Origin: Fibrobacter sp. UWH4
GTDB lineage: Bacteria; Fibrobacterota; Fibrobacteria; Fibrobacterales; Fibrobacteraceae
NCBI RefSeq assembly: GCF_900142475.1
Contig: NZ_FRAY01000004.1
Coordinates: 372,001 to 436,000, forward strand
Direction of reading: 5' to 3'
DNA: 64,000 nt
Of the stretch, positions 1 to 8,246 are shown piece after piece. The position numbers were made by a program, and so were the translations under genes. Numbering within the stretch: the stretch's first letter is position 1; every line of letters begins with the position of its first letter. The notes below the pieces were generated by a model. The model saw only the letters and a program-made list of their open reading frames with translations, did not search any database and was not told the origin of the DNA.

Positions 1-444
1 ATGCTAGCTCCGCTCGCCTACACCTGGGGCCGCTGGGGCAACTTCATTAACGGCGAACTTTTTGGCGAAGTCACCACTAGCGGAATCGGCATGTGGTTTC
101 CGCTCGCCCACGACAGTCCCATTACCAACCCGATTCTGCACCACCCGAGCCAGCTTTATGAGATGCTTTTTGAGGGTGTTATCTTGTTCGCAATCTTGTA
201 CAACTTAAGGCGCATTCCGCTGTTACGCGACAAGATGCCTTGCCTGTACCTGATGGGCTACGGCTTCTTCAGGTTCTTCATCGAATTTTTCCGCAGGCCC
301 GACGCACACCTCGGCCGCGTGGACCTGTTCGGCATGAGCCGCGGACAGACGCTTTGCAGCGTCATGTTCCTGACCGGCTTAATCTGGCTGATTGTGCTGA
401 TTTACAGGCAGCGCAAGGCTAGCAACTCACTGCAAGTTCGCTGA
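1..444 (+). CDS. lgt: Prolipoprotein diacylglyceryl transferase, 3' part (cut by window edge)
   Basis: Lgt is the inner-membrane enzyme that moves diacylglycerol from phosphatidylglycerol to the lipobox cysteine of prolipoproteins. The visible 147 residues are the C-terminal half. GRWGNFINGELFGE (about residues 11-24) is the Lgt signature with the conserved Arg, Asn and Gly. FIEFFRRPDAHLG (about 93-105) is the second conserved block. The last 25 residues form the final membrane helix and a basic tail. The ATG at position 1 is fortuitous: full Lgt proteins are about 260-290 residues, so the real start lies outside the window. Its 3' end overlaps the end of the convergent tldE gene by 26 bases. 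Confidence 0.95.
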   Translation: MLAPLAYTWGRWGNFINGELFGEVTTSGIGMWFPLAHDSPITNPILHHPSQLYEMLFEGVILFAILYNLRRIPLLRDKMPCLYLMGYGFFRFFIEFFRRPDAHLGRVDLFGMSRGQTLCSVMFLTGLIWLIVLIYRQRKASNSLQVR

Positions 445-1747
445 TGGCGAGCGCAGGCACCTTCACGCTAGAGAACGGATTGTAGTATTCGTTGCCGACA
501 CCAACTACATTCTGAATAATGTCGAAATAGTTTCCGGACAACGTAACACCATCGACGGGGTGTTGGATTACGCCGTTTTCGCACCAGAAGCCATGAGCTC
601 CGATGCTGAGTTCGCCACTCACGGAGCTACAGCCCGAGCCGCCTTCGAGGCGCACCACCAAGAGACACTTGGGGAAAAGCTTTAAAAGGTCTGCCGACGA
701 GAACTCCCCTGCCGGGACAAGCATGTTCCAGAACGCCGTAGACATCTTGGAGCCGAAGTCGCGGGCTCCGTTGCCTGTCGTGGCTCGGCCTGCCTTGGCG
801 GCCGTTTCCAGATTATAGAGAGCTTCATTAAAGACGCCTTCCTTGATGACCTCGACGCGGCGCGTCAAGCAACCTTCGGAATCAAAGAACACCCTGTGGC
901 AGAAGTTTTCACCCAGCGGATCACTCCAAAGAGAAAGCTTTTCGGAAGCAATCTTCTGGCCTTCTTTACCGGCAAGGCGCGAAGTTCCCTTCTGCATAGA
1001 TTCCGCAATGTACGGCGATCCATACATTCCTATGAAACGTCCCGAAACTCGTTCCGAGAACACGACCGGAATCTTGCCACCTTCAATTTTCTTTGCACCG
1101 AAAAGCTCGGTGGCATAAGTGGCGGCCTTGTCGGCGATTTCACCCACGGTGAATTCACTCCAGTCGCGACCACTCTTGACAAAGTTGCCTAGTTTGCTGA
1201 TTCCACCGCGCACGGCGACCGCACCCGCACCGACCGATACGGAATTATCCTTTTCGGTATAGAAAAGTCCCTTATGGTTAGCGACAATCGAAAAGTCGCG
1301 ATTCAGGTCGGCCCCCAGGTACGGAATATTCTTGATGTCGGCAGAACGCGCAAACGTTTCTTTTTCGAGTTCGATGCAGAAGTCCTTGAGGTCTGCCAAC
1401 GTGAGCGATTCCAGTGCCGGATTGTAATCGTGGCAATCTTCCGGAATCTTTGCAGGAGCAGGAAGTTCAATATCAACTTTTTCGGTCCACTGCGTATGGC
1501 AAACCGCATCCTTGATGGTCTGCGCAATAGCCTCTTTCGTCAAGCGTTCCGTATGGGCATAGCCCGGATGACCATCCTTAATCACGCGAATGCCAAGCCC
1601 CACAGAATCCGAGATTTCAGTATTCTGCACCTGGCCCTGAAAAACAGACAAGCCCTCGGAATGGGAGTTCGAAGCAAGCACGTCAAACTGTTCCGCCTCG
1701 CCCTTCGCGAGATCGCACATACAAGAAACAGCATCGGTAATATTCAT
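419..1747 (-). CDS. pmbA: TldE/PmbA-family metalloprotease subunit
   Basis: Non-catalytic partner of the TldD-TldE protease, known in E. coli for microcin B17 maturation and CcdA turnover. The 442-residue length is normal for the family. The middle GTSRLAGKEGQKIAS block and the C-terminal pattern (GxSGELSIGAHGFWCENG, then GNYFDIIQNV and VPALAISEL) are those of PmbA/TldE. The HExxxH zinc motif of TldD is absent, as expected for this subunit. No tldD is in the window. The ATG has no Shine-Dalgarno sequence. The 26 bases between it and the upstream gene are a heptamer repeat, so its transcription start is unclear. Confidence 0.9.
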   Translation of the reverse strand: MNITDAVSCMCDLAKGEAEQFDVLASNSHSEGLSVFQGQVQNTEISDSVGLGIRVIKDGHPGYAHTERLTKEAIAQTIKDAVCHTQWTEKVDIELPAPAKIPEDCHDYNPALESLTLADLKDFCIELEKETFARSADIKNIPYLGADLNRDFSIVANHKGLFYTEKDNSVSVGAGAVAVRGGISKLGNFVKSGRDWSEFTVGEIADKAATYATELFGAKKIEGGKIPVVFSERVSGRFIGMYGSPYIAESMQKGTSRLAGKEGQKIASEKLSLWSDPLGENFCHRVFFDSEGCLTRRVEVIKEGVFNEALYNLETAAKAGRATTGNGARDFGSKMSTAFWNMLVPAGEFSSADLLKLFPKCLLVVRLEGGSGCSSVSGELSIGAHGFWCENGVIQHPVDGVTLSGNYFDIIQNVVGVGNEYYNPFSSVKVPALAISELAVSC

Positions 1748-1773
1748 AGTAAACAGTGGTTAGTGGTTGGTGG
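1748..1773 (-). repeat. Heptamer repeat, family A (CACTAAY type)
   Basis: The whole gap between the higA-like gene and tldE is one tract. Read on the minus strand it is CACCAAC-CACTAAC-CACTGTT-TACT, running directly into the tldE ATG. The same 7-bp unit recurs at 5624-5724 and 42448-42540. Only one arm is present here. Confidence 0.75.
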
Positions 1774-2016
1774 CTAGGATTGAGAGACGCGTTTTACTTT
1801 CGACGCGAGCATGCGCCAGTAGGCGGCGGGGCTCCCCGTTACGGATTCAAGCGATTCGGCAAGTTCGCGGGTAATTTCAACCGTTCCCGCAATCAAGCCC
1901 TCTAGAGTTTCCATCGGAACTCCGATGCGGCGGGCAAATTCCGCCTTGTCCATCTTGAGCCATTCAATACCTTCTAAAATTGCCTGTCCCGGAGTGGGAG
2001 TTCCATGCCTAGCCAT
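1774..2016 (-). CDS. HigA-like XRE-family DNA-binding protein, no adjacent toxin
   Basis: An 80-residue protein resembling HigA/VapI antitoxins: TPGQAILEGIEWLKMDKAEF opens the family's usual N-terminal block, RRIGVPMETLEGLIAGTVEI spans the helix-turn-helix, and a LESVTGSPAAYWRML block corresponds to the family's ALGTSPEFWLNLQ. An ideal GGAGG lies 6 bases before the ATG. HigB toxins normally sit immediately upstream, but here that position holds an unrelated 534-residue exported protein. It may be an orphan regulator or a solitary antitoxin. Downstream comes only a 26-bp repeat and then tldE, so the two may be co-transcribed. Confidence 0.75.
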   Translation of the reverse strand: MARHGTPTPGQAILEGIEWLKMDKAEFARRIGVPMETLEGLIAGTVEITRELAESLESVTGSPAAYWRMLASKVKRVSQS

Positions 2017-2040
2017 TTTGCGCCTCCAGCGCAGTTTGCA

Positions 2041-2107
2041 GAACTTAGTTGATAGAACATAGAAAAATCAGCTTCTAAGTTCTAAGATCTAAGCTCTAAG
2101 TTCTAAA
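2041..2107. repeat. Heptamer repeat, family C (CTAAGNT type)
   Basis: Right arm: CTAAGTT-CTAAGAT-CTAAGCT-CTAAGTT-CTAA. Left arm: the inverted, more degenerate GAACTTAGTTGATAGAACATAG. A short core, AAAAATCAGC, separates them. It fills the gap between the SGNH gene and the higA-like gene and supplies the SGNH stop codon. Same family at 17095-17170 and 41442-41474. Confidence 0.8.
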
Positions 2108-3707
2108 AAATTACGTCCTTCCAGCCTTCGGCACCAAAGCGAAGGTCGCGTTCCACAAATTCCCAAATCAGGAGTTTCTTGCCCTTGAGTACGCCCGCCT
2201 TGCGGGCGAGCTTTTCACGCACAAGTGTAGAAGCGCCGCCGTCGCTCACAATCGAGGACACCGGTCGGCTGATATTCCTAGCAAAATGGGCAATCCAGCC
2301 CGCGTTTACAGGCGCATCCGTCTGGTATATGCGGCTAAAGCTGTCCCCCAGAATCAAAATCTTTGACTTGCGGAAGTCGTCCTTAAAAGGAGTCTTGGTC
2401 GTATCGATTTCAAGCGCCACCGAATCGTCTACATCCAGAAGTCTCGACGCCAGAATACGTTCGTCCATCGCCTGTTGGTACACCACATGGCCCGTTACCA
2501 GCTGCGGCTTAAACACGTCAAACTTGTTGAGTCCACTCATTTCGCCAATATCGCCCATGCGATCCGCCGAGCTATCGACCGGCACATAGCGCAACGCGCC
2601 TGAACCTAGATCAATCACTCCTGCCGCATTCATCTGTAAGACCGAGCCCGCAATTACCGCCGCCGCAAGTTCGGCCCCGCGCGGAGTCCAGTGCGTATCG
2701 TCGTCCAAGTACAGCGGGCCAAAACGCCCGTCGTATTTTTTAGCGGCCAAAAGCGGCGTATACAAGTCAACCGTATTCAGCCCAAGCGAGGTCAACGAAT
2801 CAAGAATCATCTTGCCGTGTCCAGGCGCCACAACGGAATCTACGATGCCGGTCAAACGTTCCGGATAAATACTCGGCTTGCCAGGAGTAATGACCACCAG
2901 GAGTTCTACACCCTTCGCCTTGAGTTGATCCCGGAACTTGAGAATCGCCTGAATCGGGTTATCAAGCTTTGCGCTGCGCACATCCAGCGGCGACGGCTGC
3001 ACCAGGAATTCCACGTCCTGCCGGTAGAAAAGCCAACGGCCCGGACGCTTAGCACAATTATTCTTTTCGGGATCGCAATCGGAACCTAGCACCACCTTTT
3101 CACCGGGATCATTAAAAAGTTTCCAGACGGCGAGCTGGTACTGCGGCCTAAACTTGAGCACTAGCGCATTTTCGTCTTCGACCTTTTTTTCGAATGCTCG
3201 CAGGTAACGGCTTGTCCACACGCCATAATGCTTGACGCCACAAATCGCGCGCCAAACCGACAAATGACCAAATTCAGCCACCACAGCCTTCAGCGTTGAA
3301 TCCACCATCTTGAATGATTCCGGTTCATCTTCAAGGGCAGCCACCAAGGTATCAGCCTGTTTTAACAACTTGTAGTCAGCCTCGGCCGTATCGAGTTCAG
3401 CATAGCTGTTCACCGAAAGCGCAACGGCTTCTAGATCGGAAAGTGCACTGACCACGCCTTCCAGCGACTCGCCCACATCGCCACCACCGGCAATGGATTC
3501 ACGAGCGGCAAGCCAGGCATCGTTCAACTTGATGGACAAATCCACCATCCTAGATTCACGCACAAACGGCGTATAAACGATGTCCTTGAAAATATCTAAG
3601 CTAACGAACCGTTTTTCGCCGCGTAAATCAGCAACCGTCTGCACCGAAAACGGCAACAACAATAAAACTGCAAAAACGACGACAAAAAAGATATAGATTT
3701 TTTTCAC
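2103..3707 (-). CDS. AlgX/AlgJ-like SGNH-fold exported protein
   Basis: A 534-residue protein with an N-terminal membrane anchor or signal (residues 1-23, MKK then a hydrophobic run). The C-terminal half has the layout of AlgX/AlgJ/DHHW-type SGNH proteins, which acetylate exported polysaccharide: LLVVITPGKPSIYPERL (about 275), DDTHWTPRGAELAAA (about 340, the DxxH-like pair) and ILGDSFSR (about 460, the GDS nucleophile block). In this superfamily the GDS serine can come after the DxxH block, as in AlgX. The N-terminal 200 residues are helical and unrecognised. The GTG start is chosen because it begins the signal sequence; it lies only 12 bases beyond the T-run of the tRNA-Arg terminator, with no clear ribosome binding site. 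A partner MBOAT gene is at 17184. Confidence 0.75.
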   Translation of the reverse strand: MKKIYIFFVVVFAVLLLLPFSVQTVADLRGEKRFVSLDIFKDIVYTPFVRESRMVDLSIKLNDAWLAARESIAGGGDVGESLEGVVSALSDLEAVALSVNSYAELDTAEADYKLLKQADTLVAALEDEPESFKMVDSTLKAVVAEFGHLSVWRAICGVKHYGVWTSRYLRAFEKKVEDENALVLKFRPQYQLAVWKLFNDPGEKVVLGSDCDPEKNNCAKRPGRWLFYRQDVEFLVQPSPLDVRSAKLDNPIQAILKFRDQLKAKGVELLVVITPGKPSIYPERLTGIVDSVVAPGHGKMILDSLTSLGLNTVDLYTPLLAAKKYDGRFGPLYLDDDTHWTPRGAELAAAVIAGSVLQMNAAGVIDLGSGALRYVPVDSSADRMGDIGEMSGLNKFDVFKPQLVTGHVVYQQAMDERILASRLLDVDDSVALEIDTTKTPFKDDFRKSKILILGDSFSRIYQTDAPVNAGWIAHFARNISRPVSSIVSDGGASTLVREKLARKAGVLKGKKLLIWEFVERDLRFGAEGWKDVIF

Positions 3708-3719
3708 AAAAGAAAAAAT

Positions 3720-3749
3720 AAAAAAAAGCTGGCAGCCGAAGCTACCAGC
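3720..3749 (-). terminator. Rho-independent terminator of tRNA-Arg
   Basis: On the minus strand, a 9-bp stem GCTGGTAGC/GCTGCCAGC closed by a TTCG tetraloop is followed by eight T. It starts 4 bases after the tRNA 3' end. Confidence 0.9.
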
Positions 3750-3753
3750 GATA

Positions 3754-3826
3754 TACCCGGATCGCGATTCGAACGCGAGTCTGATCCTTAGGAGGGACCC
3801 GTTCTATCCAACTGAACTATCCAGGC
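3754..3826 (-). tRNA. tRNA-Arg (anticodon CCT)
   Basis: A 73-base cloverleaf: acceptor GCCTGGA/TCCGGGT (G1:U72 wobble), D-arm GTTC-GAAC, anticodon stem GGTCC/GGATC around loop CTCCTAA (anticodon CCT), T-arm TCGCG-TTCGAAT-CGCGA, discriminator A. CCA is not encoded. It reads AGG codons. Confidence 0.95.
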
Positions 3827-3857
3827 AACTAACTATTGGTTTCAATAGAGCGGGCAA

Positions 3858-3886
3858 AATATAGCAAACAAGCAAAAAATCATCAA
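3858..3886 (-). promoter_or_regulatory. Promoter of tRNA-Arg
   Basis: Minus-strand -35 TTGATG, exactly 17 bp, then -10 TATATT preceded by TTTGC. The predicted start, near 3851, is 25 bases before the tRNA. Confidence 0.8.
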
Positions 3887-3995
3887 CTTGACCTCTTTTT
3901 TTACGAAAACGGAACTTTTTGTACCATTCATTTGTTTCAAATCACGTAAAAATCGCAAAAATAATAATTTTGTAAGTTTCTTAAAAGCAAATCCC

Positions 3996-4024
3996 TTGCC
4001 TAATCTCGCAGAATTTTGTATCTT
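3996..4024 (+). promoter_or_regulatory. Promoter of a candidate small RNA
   Basis: -35 TTGCCT (3996-4001), 17-bp spacer ending in TTTTG, -10 TATCTT (4019-4024). The same -35 hexamer and spacing recur before the epimerase gene (10661) and the secretin gene (41270). Confidence 0.7.
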
Positions 4025-4030
4025 ATTGTG

Positions 4031-4094
4031 CAGAACTCTTTGTTCTCCTCCTAACCCCCAAAAAACTAGTCCGGCTCTGCTGGGCTAGTTTTTT
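4031..4094 (+). ncRNA. Candidate small RNA with a C-rich, anti-Shine-Dalgarno loop
   Basis: About 64 bases lie between a canonical promoter (-10 at 4019-4024) and a perfect terminator (4060-4094). The segment has no credible reading frame. Its unpaired 5' part carries TTCTCCTCCTAACCCCC (4043-4059), complementary to ribosome binding sites of the GGAGG type. This is the layout of trans-acting small RNAs such as the C-rich ones of Firmicutes. The element stands between tRNA-Arg and cobW, and cobW has its own -10 element downstream. That it is a free RNA is an inference. Confidence 0.5.
4060..4094 (+). terminator. Rho-independent terminator
   Basis: A 13-bp stem (4060-4072 with 4082-4094, one G-T pair) around a 9-base loop, with six T at the 3' end and six A at the 5' end. 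Confidence 0.9.
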
Positions 4095-4146
4095 ATGGGA
4101 AAAGCCGAAATTCGCCTTGCTCACTTTTGCTAAATTATAGGGTACT

Positions 4147-5433
4147 ATGAAAAAGTCAGTACCTATTACGCTGCTCACCGGCTACCTCGGAGCCGGAAAG
4201 ACCACCCTCCTCAACTTTGTTCTCAACAACCAGCAAGGTTACCACGTCGCCGTGATTGTAAACGACATCGGCGAAGTGAACATCGACCAGACCCTTATCG
4301 AAAAGGGCGGAAACATCACTAAAGAAGACTCCGGCAAGGTGGTGCCGCTGTCTAACGGCTGCATTTGCTGCTCCCTGAAGACCGACCTTTTGGAACAAAT
4401 TGCCGAACTGTTGGAAATGAACAAGTTCGACTATATTCTGATTGAAGCCAGCGGCATTTGCGAACCCATTCCTATCGCACAGACTATTTGCATGGCCGGC
4501 GCCCAACTCCAGAGCCGCGACGGCCGTCCGCTCCCCTGCCACCTGGACAACATCGTTTCCGTGGTAGATGTGGCTCGTCTAGCCGACGAATTCGCCGGTG
4601 GTCAGAAGCTTTTGTCCAAGGATCTCGAAGAAGAAGACATTGCGAACTTGCTCATTCAGCAGATCGAATTCTGCAACACCATCGTGATGAACAAGGTTGA
4701 TAGTTTGTCTAAAACCGACCTTGAACACGTGAAGGCCGTGGTTCGCGCCTTGCAGCCCGAAGCCAAGATGATTGAGACGAACTACGGCAAGGTCGACATG
4801 AAGGATATCTTGGACACCAAGCAGTTCGACTTCGAAAAGGTCGGCAACTCCGCCGCCTGGGCCAAGGAACTCATGAAGGAAACGTCTCCCGAAGACGATG
4901 ACGATGACCACGACGAGCATGAGCATCACCATCATGACCACGATGATGATCATGACGAACACGAACATCATCATGACCACGATCACGAAGACCATAGTCA
5001 CTGTGATCACGAACATGGCGTGTGCCACTGCGGTCACCACCACGACAAGGATCATCCGCATGGTGACGAATACGGCATCAGCACGTTTGTGTACGAACGC
5101 CGCCGCCCGCTGATTCGCGAGCGTTTTGAAGTGTTGCTTGACGACTACCCGACTAGCATTATCCGCACCAAGGGTCTCGTGTGGTTCGAAGATGAACGCG
5201 ACAACAGCTACCTGTTCGAACAGGCTGGCAAACAGGCGTCCGCCCAGAATTTCGGACCTTGGTTCGCTAGCGAAAGCGAAGCGGAACAGAAGCGAATCCT
5301 GCGCGAAAATCCGGACTTGCTCAAGGTGTGGGACGAAAAGTACGGGGACCGCATTATCCGCCTCGTCTTCATCGGCCAGCACATGGACAAGAAGAAGATT
5401 ATCGCCGCGATGGATTCTTGCCTAGGCGAGTAA
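4147..5433 (+). CDS. CobW/COG0523-family GTP-dependent metallochaperone
   Basis: G3E-family GTPase that delivers zinc or a related metal to client proteins. Walker A GYLGAGKTTLLN (residues 12-23), the metal-binding GCICC (about 71-75), the VNKVD-type guanine motif as MNKVD (about 182) and a C-terminal CobW_C domain (from about 310) are all present. Between the domains lies a spectacular Asp/Glu/His tract (about 250-305, over 25 His) that could bind or store metal. It is longer (428 residues) than usual because of that tract. The -10 TAAATT (4131-4136), preceded by TTTTGC, stands 10 bases before the ATG. There is no Shine-Dalgarno sequence, so the mRNA is probably leaderless or nearly so. Confidence 0.9.
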   Translation: MKKSVPITLLTGYLGAGKTTLLNFVLNNQQGYHVAVIVNDIGEVNIDQTLIEKGGNITKEDSGKVVPLSNGCICCSLKTDLLEQIAELLEMNKFDYILIEASGICEPIPIAQTICMAGAQLQSRDGRPLPCHLDNIVSVVDVARLADEFAGGQKLLSKDLEEEDIANLLIQQIEFCNTIVMNKVDSLSKTDLEHVKAVVRALQPEAKMIETNYGKVDMKDILDTKQFDFEKVGNSAAWAKELMKETSPEDDDDDHDEHEHHHHDHDDDHDEHEHHHDHDHEDHSHCDHEHGVCHCGHHHDKDHPHGDEYGISTFVYERRRPLIRERFEVLLDDYPTSIIRTKGLVWFEDERDNSYLFEQAGKQASAQNFGPWFASESEAEQKRILRENPDLLKVWDEKYGDRIIRLVFIGQHMDKKKIIAAMDSCLGE

Positions 5434-5434
5434 C

Positions 5435-5603
5435 AGACCGAGCTGGCTAAACTCAACCGAGTCCTTACTCTGAAGCCAGCTCTCTCGCCACCGCCCCAGC
5501 TTAACGCATGGGGCTTTGTGGCTCACAGAAGACCGAGCTGGCTAAACAAGACCGTTCGTGACAATTCAAGATAAGTCCGCACCTAAATGGTGTGGACTTT
5601 TTT
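5435..5603 (+). ncRNA. Candidate structured RNA / attenuator between cobW and acn
   Basis: An exact 18-base sequence, AGACCGAGCTGGCTAAAC, occurs at 5435-5452 and 5530-5547. Either copy can pair its GAGCTGGC with the single GCCAGCTC at 5475-5482, which gives two mutually exclusive helices. Between them lie a small ACTC-AACC-GAGT hairpin and a nested stem (GCCAC/GTGGC around CCCC/GGGG, 5488-5523). The segment ends in a perfect terminator. This could be the 3' UTR of cobW, an independent RNA, or an attenuated leader for acn. I do not recognise a known riboswitch class in it. Confidence 0.45.
5573..5603 (+). terminator. Rho-independent terminator upstream of acn
   Basis: An 11-bp stem AAGTCCGCACC/GGTGTGGACTT with loop TAAAT and six T. 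A -10-like TATCTT follows at 5605-5610, so acn may start its own transcript right after it. Confidence 0.9.
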
Positions 5604-5623
5604 CTATCTTTACGCCCGAAAGA

Positions 5624-5724
5624 AGTAAACAGTATACAGTGATCAGTAAACAGGAATGTAAAAGGAACATTCTTATTACAATCCCAACCACTAATCACTA
5701 ACCACTAATCACTAACCACTAACC
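5624..5724. repeat. Heptamer repeat, family A, two facing arms
   Basis: Left arm AGTAAAC-AGTATAC-AGTGATC-AGTAAAC. A core contains the AATGT..ACATT inversion. Right arm CACTAAT-CACTAAC-CACTAAT-CACTAAC-CACTAAC. It forms most of the acn leader and reaches to 6 bases before the ATG, so no Shine-Dalgarno sequence is left. Confidence 0.8.
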
Positions 5725-5730
5725 GCTATT

Positions 5731-8004
5731 ATGCTTTTCAATTTCGACATGATCCAGGGCGTCTATGCCCGCATTCCCGCCCGCGTTGAAGCTGCCCGCA
5801 AGCAGCTGGGCCGTCCGCTCACCCTCGCCGAAAAGATTATCTACAGCCACCTAATCGATGGCGCCGAGAACAGGACTTACGAACGCGGCAAGGATTTTGC
5901 CGAATTCCACCCCGACCGCGTGGCCATGCAGGACGCTACCGCCCAGATGGCCCTTTTGCAGTTCACCACCGCCGGTAAGGCCCGCGTGGCAGTGCCCAGC
6001 TCCGTGCACTGCGACCACCTGATTATCGCCCGCGAAGGTGTCGAAAAGGATTTGCCCCGCGCCAAGGAAGAAAGCAAGGAAGTTTACGATTTCCTCCAGT
6101 CCGTGTCCGCCAAGTACGGCATTGACTGCTGGCTCCCGGGTGCAGGCATCATCCACCAGGTGGTGCTCGAAAACTACGCCTTCCCGGGCGGAATGATGAT
6201 TGGTACCGACTCCCACACGGTGAACGCTGGCGGCCTCGGCATGCTCGCGATTGGCGTGGGCGGTGCAGACGCCGTGGACGCCATGGTCGGTCTTCCGTGG
6301 GAACTCAAGTACCCGAAGATGATCGGCGTGAAGCTCACGGGCAAGCTCCAGGGCTTCGCTACCGCCAAGGACATTATCCTGAAGCTCGCTGGCATCCTCA
6401 CTGTTAAGGGCGGCACCAACGCCATTATCGAATACTTCGGCGAAGGCGCACGCAGCCTGTCCGCCACCGGCAAGGCAACGATTGCCAACATGGGTGCCGA
6501 AGTGGGCGCCACCTGCTCCACCTTCAGCTACGACGATTCCATGAGCCGCTACCTCAAGGTGACCGGCCGCGCCGACGTTGCCGCCGCCGCCGACAAGATT
6601 GCAGAACACCTCAAGGCCGACCCCGAAGTCGAAGCAAATCCGGAAAAGTACTTTGACCGCGTCGTGGAAATTGATTTGAGCACGCTCGTGCCGCACTTCA
6701 ACGGCCCGTTCAGCCCGGACCGCGCTTTCGCCGTGACCGACATGGCAGAAAGCCTCAAGGCCACCGAAACCAAGCCGGAATCTACCCCGGTCGTGAGCGC
6801 CGCCCTCATCGGCAGCTGCACGAACTCCAGCTACGAAGATTTGTTCATGGCCGCCAACATGATCAAGCAGGCCCTCGCGAAGGGACTCAGCCCGAAGTGC
6901 CCGCTTCTCATCAACCCGGGGAGCGAACAAGTTCGCTACACCGCCGAACGCGACGGCCTCATCGACTTGTTCAAGCAGTTCGGTGCCACCATCATGACGA
7001 ACGCCTGCGGTCCTTGCATTGGCCGCTGGGACCGTGCCGGAGCAGACAAGAAGGAACTCAACACCATCGTTCACAGCTTTAACCGCAACTTCGCAAAGCG
7101 TGCCGATGGCAACCCGAACACTCACGCCTTCGTCGCCTCCCCGCTCATGGCCGTGATCGCCGCCCTCTCTGGCGACATTCGTTTCAACCCGATGACCGAC
7201 ACCCTCGTAAACAATGAGGGCAAGGCCGTGAAGCTCGACCCGCCGGAACAATGCGAACTCCCGCCGAAAGGCTTTGAAGTCAAGGACGCCGGTTATCAGG
7301 CCCCGGCAGAAGACGGTTCCAAGATTACCGTTTCCATCAACCTCGAAAGCAAGCGCCTCCAGGCTCTCGCTCCGTTCGCGGCTTGGGACGGCAAGGACAT
7401 CGCCGGTGCCCCGCTCCTCATCAAGGCCAAGGGCAAGTGCACCACCGACCACATCTCCATGGCCGGTCCGTGGCTCAACTACCGCGGTCACCTCGAAAAC
7501 ATTTCGAACAACATGCTCATCGGCGCCGTGAACGCTTTCAACGGCGAAACGAACAAGGTCCTCTGCCAGTGCGGTGAATACAAGGAAGTCCCCGCACTTG
7601 CCAAGATTTACAAGGCCAAGGGCACGGGCTCCATCGTCATCGGTGACGAAAACTACGGTGAAGGCTCCAGCCGCGAACACGCCGCTATGGAACCGCGCTT
7701 CCTCGGCGTGAAGGCCGTGATCGTGAAGAGCTTCGCCCGCATCCACGAAACGAACCTCAAGAAGCAGGGCATGCTCGCCCTCACTTTCAAGAACGCTGCC
7801 GACTACGACAAGATCCAGGAACAGGACGTGTTCGATATCGTTGGCCTCACCAAGTTCGCCCCGGGTTCCGAGTTCACGCTGGTCGCCCACCACAAGGATG
7901 GCTCCGTCGATAACATCGCCCTCAGCCACACCTACAACGAACAGCAGTGGGCATGGTTCAAGGCGGGTTCGGCCCTCAACCTCATCCGCGCGAACAACAA
8001 ATAA
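5731..8004 (+). CDS. acn: Aconitate hydratase (mitochondrial-type)
   Basis: Converts citrate to isocitrate in the TCA cycle. At 757 residues it is close to the mitochondrial enzyme (about 754 mature) and clearly shorter than bacterial AcnA or AcnB (about 860-890). The [4Fe-4S] ligands are visible in GSCTNSS (about 360) and ACGPCIGRW (about 428-436). The swivel domain carries [14 protein letters not shown] (about 645-658). The leader is a heptamer repeat. A strong terminator follows at 8041-8071. Codon use is strongly biased (Lys AAG, C-ending codons), consistent with high expression. Confidence 0.95.
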   Translation: MLFNFDMIQGVYARIPARVEAARKQLGRPLTLAEKIIYSHLIDGAENRTYERGKDFAEFHPDRVAMQDATAQMALLQFTTAGKARVAVPSSVHCDHLIIAREGVEKDLPRAKEESKEVYDFLQSVSAKYGIDCWLPGAGIIHQVVLENYAFPGGMMIGTDSHTVNAGGLGMLAIGVGGADAVDAMVGLPWELKYPKMIGVKLTGKLQGFATAKDIILKLAGILTVKGGTNAIIEYFGEGARSLSATGKATIANMGAEVGATCSTFSYDDSMSRYLKVTGRADVAAAADKIAEHLKADPEVEANPEKYFDRVVEIDLSTLVPHFNGPFSPDRAFAVTDMAESLKATETKPESTPVVSAALIGSCTNSSYEDLFMAANMIKQALAKGLSPKCPLLINPGSEQVRYTAERDGLIDLFKQFGATIMTNACGPCIGRWDRAGADKKELNTIVHSFNRNFAKRADGNPNTHAFVASPLMAVIAALSGDIRFNPMTDTLVNNEGKAVKLDPPEQCELPPKGFEVKDAGYQAPAEDGSKITVSINLESKRLQALAPFAAWDGKDIAGAPLLIKAKGKCTTDHISMAGPWLNYRGHLENISNNMLIGAVNAFNGETNKVLCQCGEYKEVPALAKIYKAKGTGSIVIGDENYGEGSSREHAAMEPRFLGVKAVIVKSFARIHETNLKKQGMLALTFKNAADYDKIQEQDVFDIVGLTKFAPGSEFTLVAHHKDGSVDNIALSHTYNEQQWAWFKAGSALNLIRANNK

Positions 8005-8040
8005 GTTTATCGAAAAATTTTTCGATTTACACCTCATGTA

Positions 8041-8071
8041 AAAGATTTTCGCGATTTGCGAAAATCTTTTT
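8041..8071 (+). terminator. Terminator of acn
   Basis: A 12-bp perfect stem AAAGATTTTCGC/GCGAAAATCTTT, loop GATTT, ending in five T. A shorter palindrome lies just upstream at about 8009-8026. Confidence 0.9.
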
Positions 8072-8246
8072 CATATTATGTTAAACTCAGCGAAAAGGCT
8101 TAAAAAAAATTTTTTTTGACAGCTTTTTTGACCTATCCAACAAATAAAGTCCTTTTTATATTTGCCTTGTTCGCTTTCCCGCTTGCACCCATACGGGTGG
8201 GCAATGACCATCGAGGTAAGGAAAGCACACATTCCAGAGAGGCGTT

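Noticed and set aside
1774-3707. Complete HigBA toxin-antitoxin pair
   Set aside because: The upstream gene is a 534-residue SGNH-type exported protein, not a RelE/HigB toxin.
3888-4088. A 66-codon frame across the candidate small RNA
   Set aside because: Low-complexity translation, no ribosome binding site, and it spans a promoter and part of a terminator stem.
8009-8026. The palindrome ATCGAAAAATTTTTCGAT as an operator
   Set aside because: It lies directly after the acn stop and just before the terminator, so a role in transcript ending is simpler.
5851-8037. A 728-codon open frame on the minus strand opposite aconitase (and similar long antisense frames opposite ilvD, trmFO, GT2, DUF1846 and mutS)
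   Set aside because: Their translations have no family resemblance. They arise because the sense genes use C-ending codons and AAG/GAA almost exclusively, which leaves few antisense stops.
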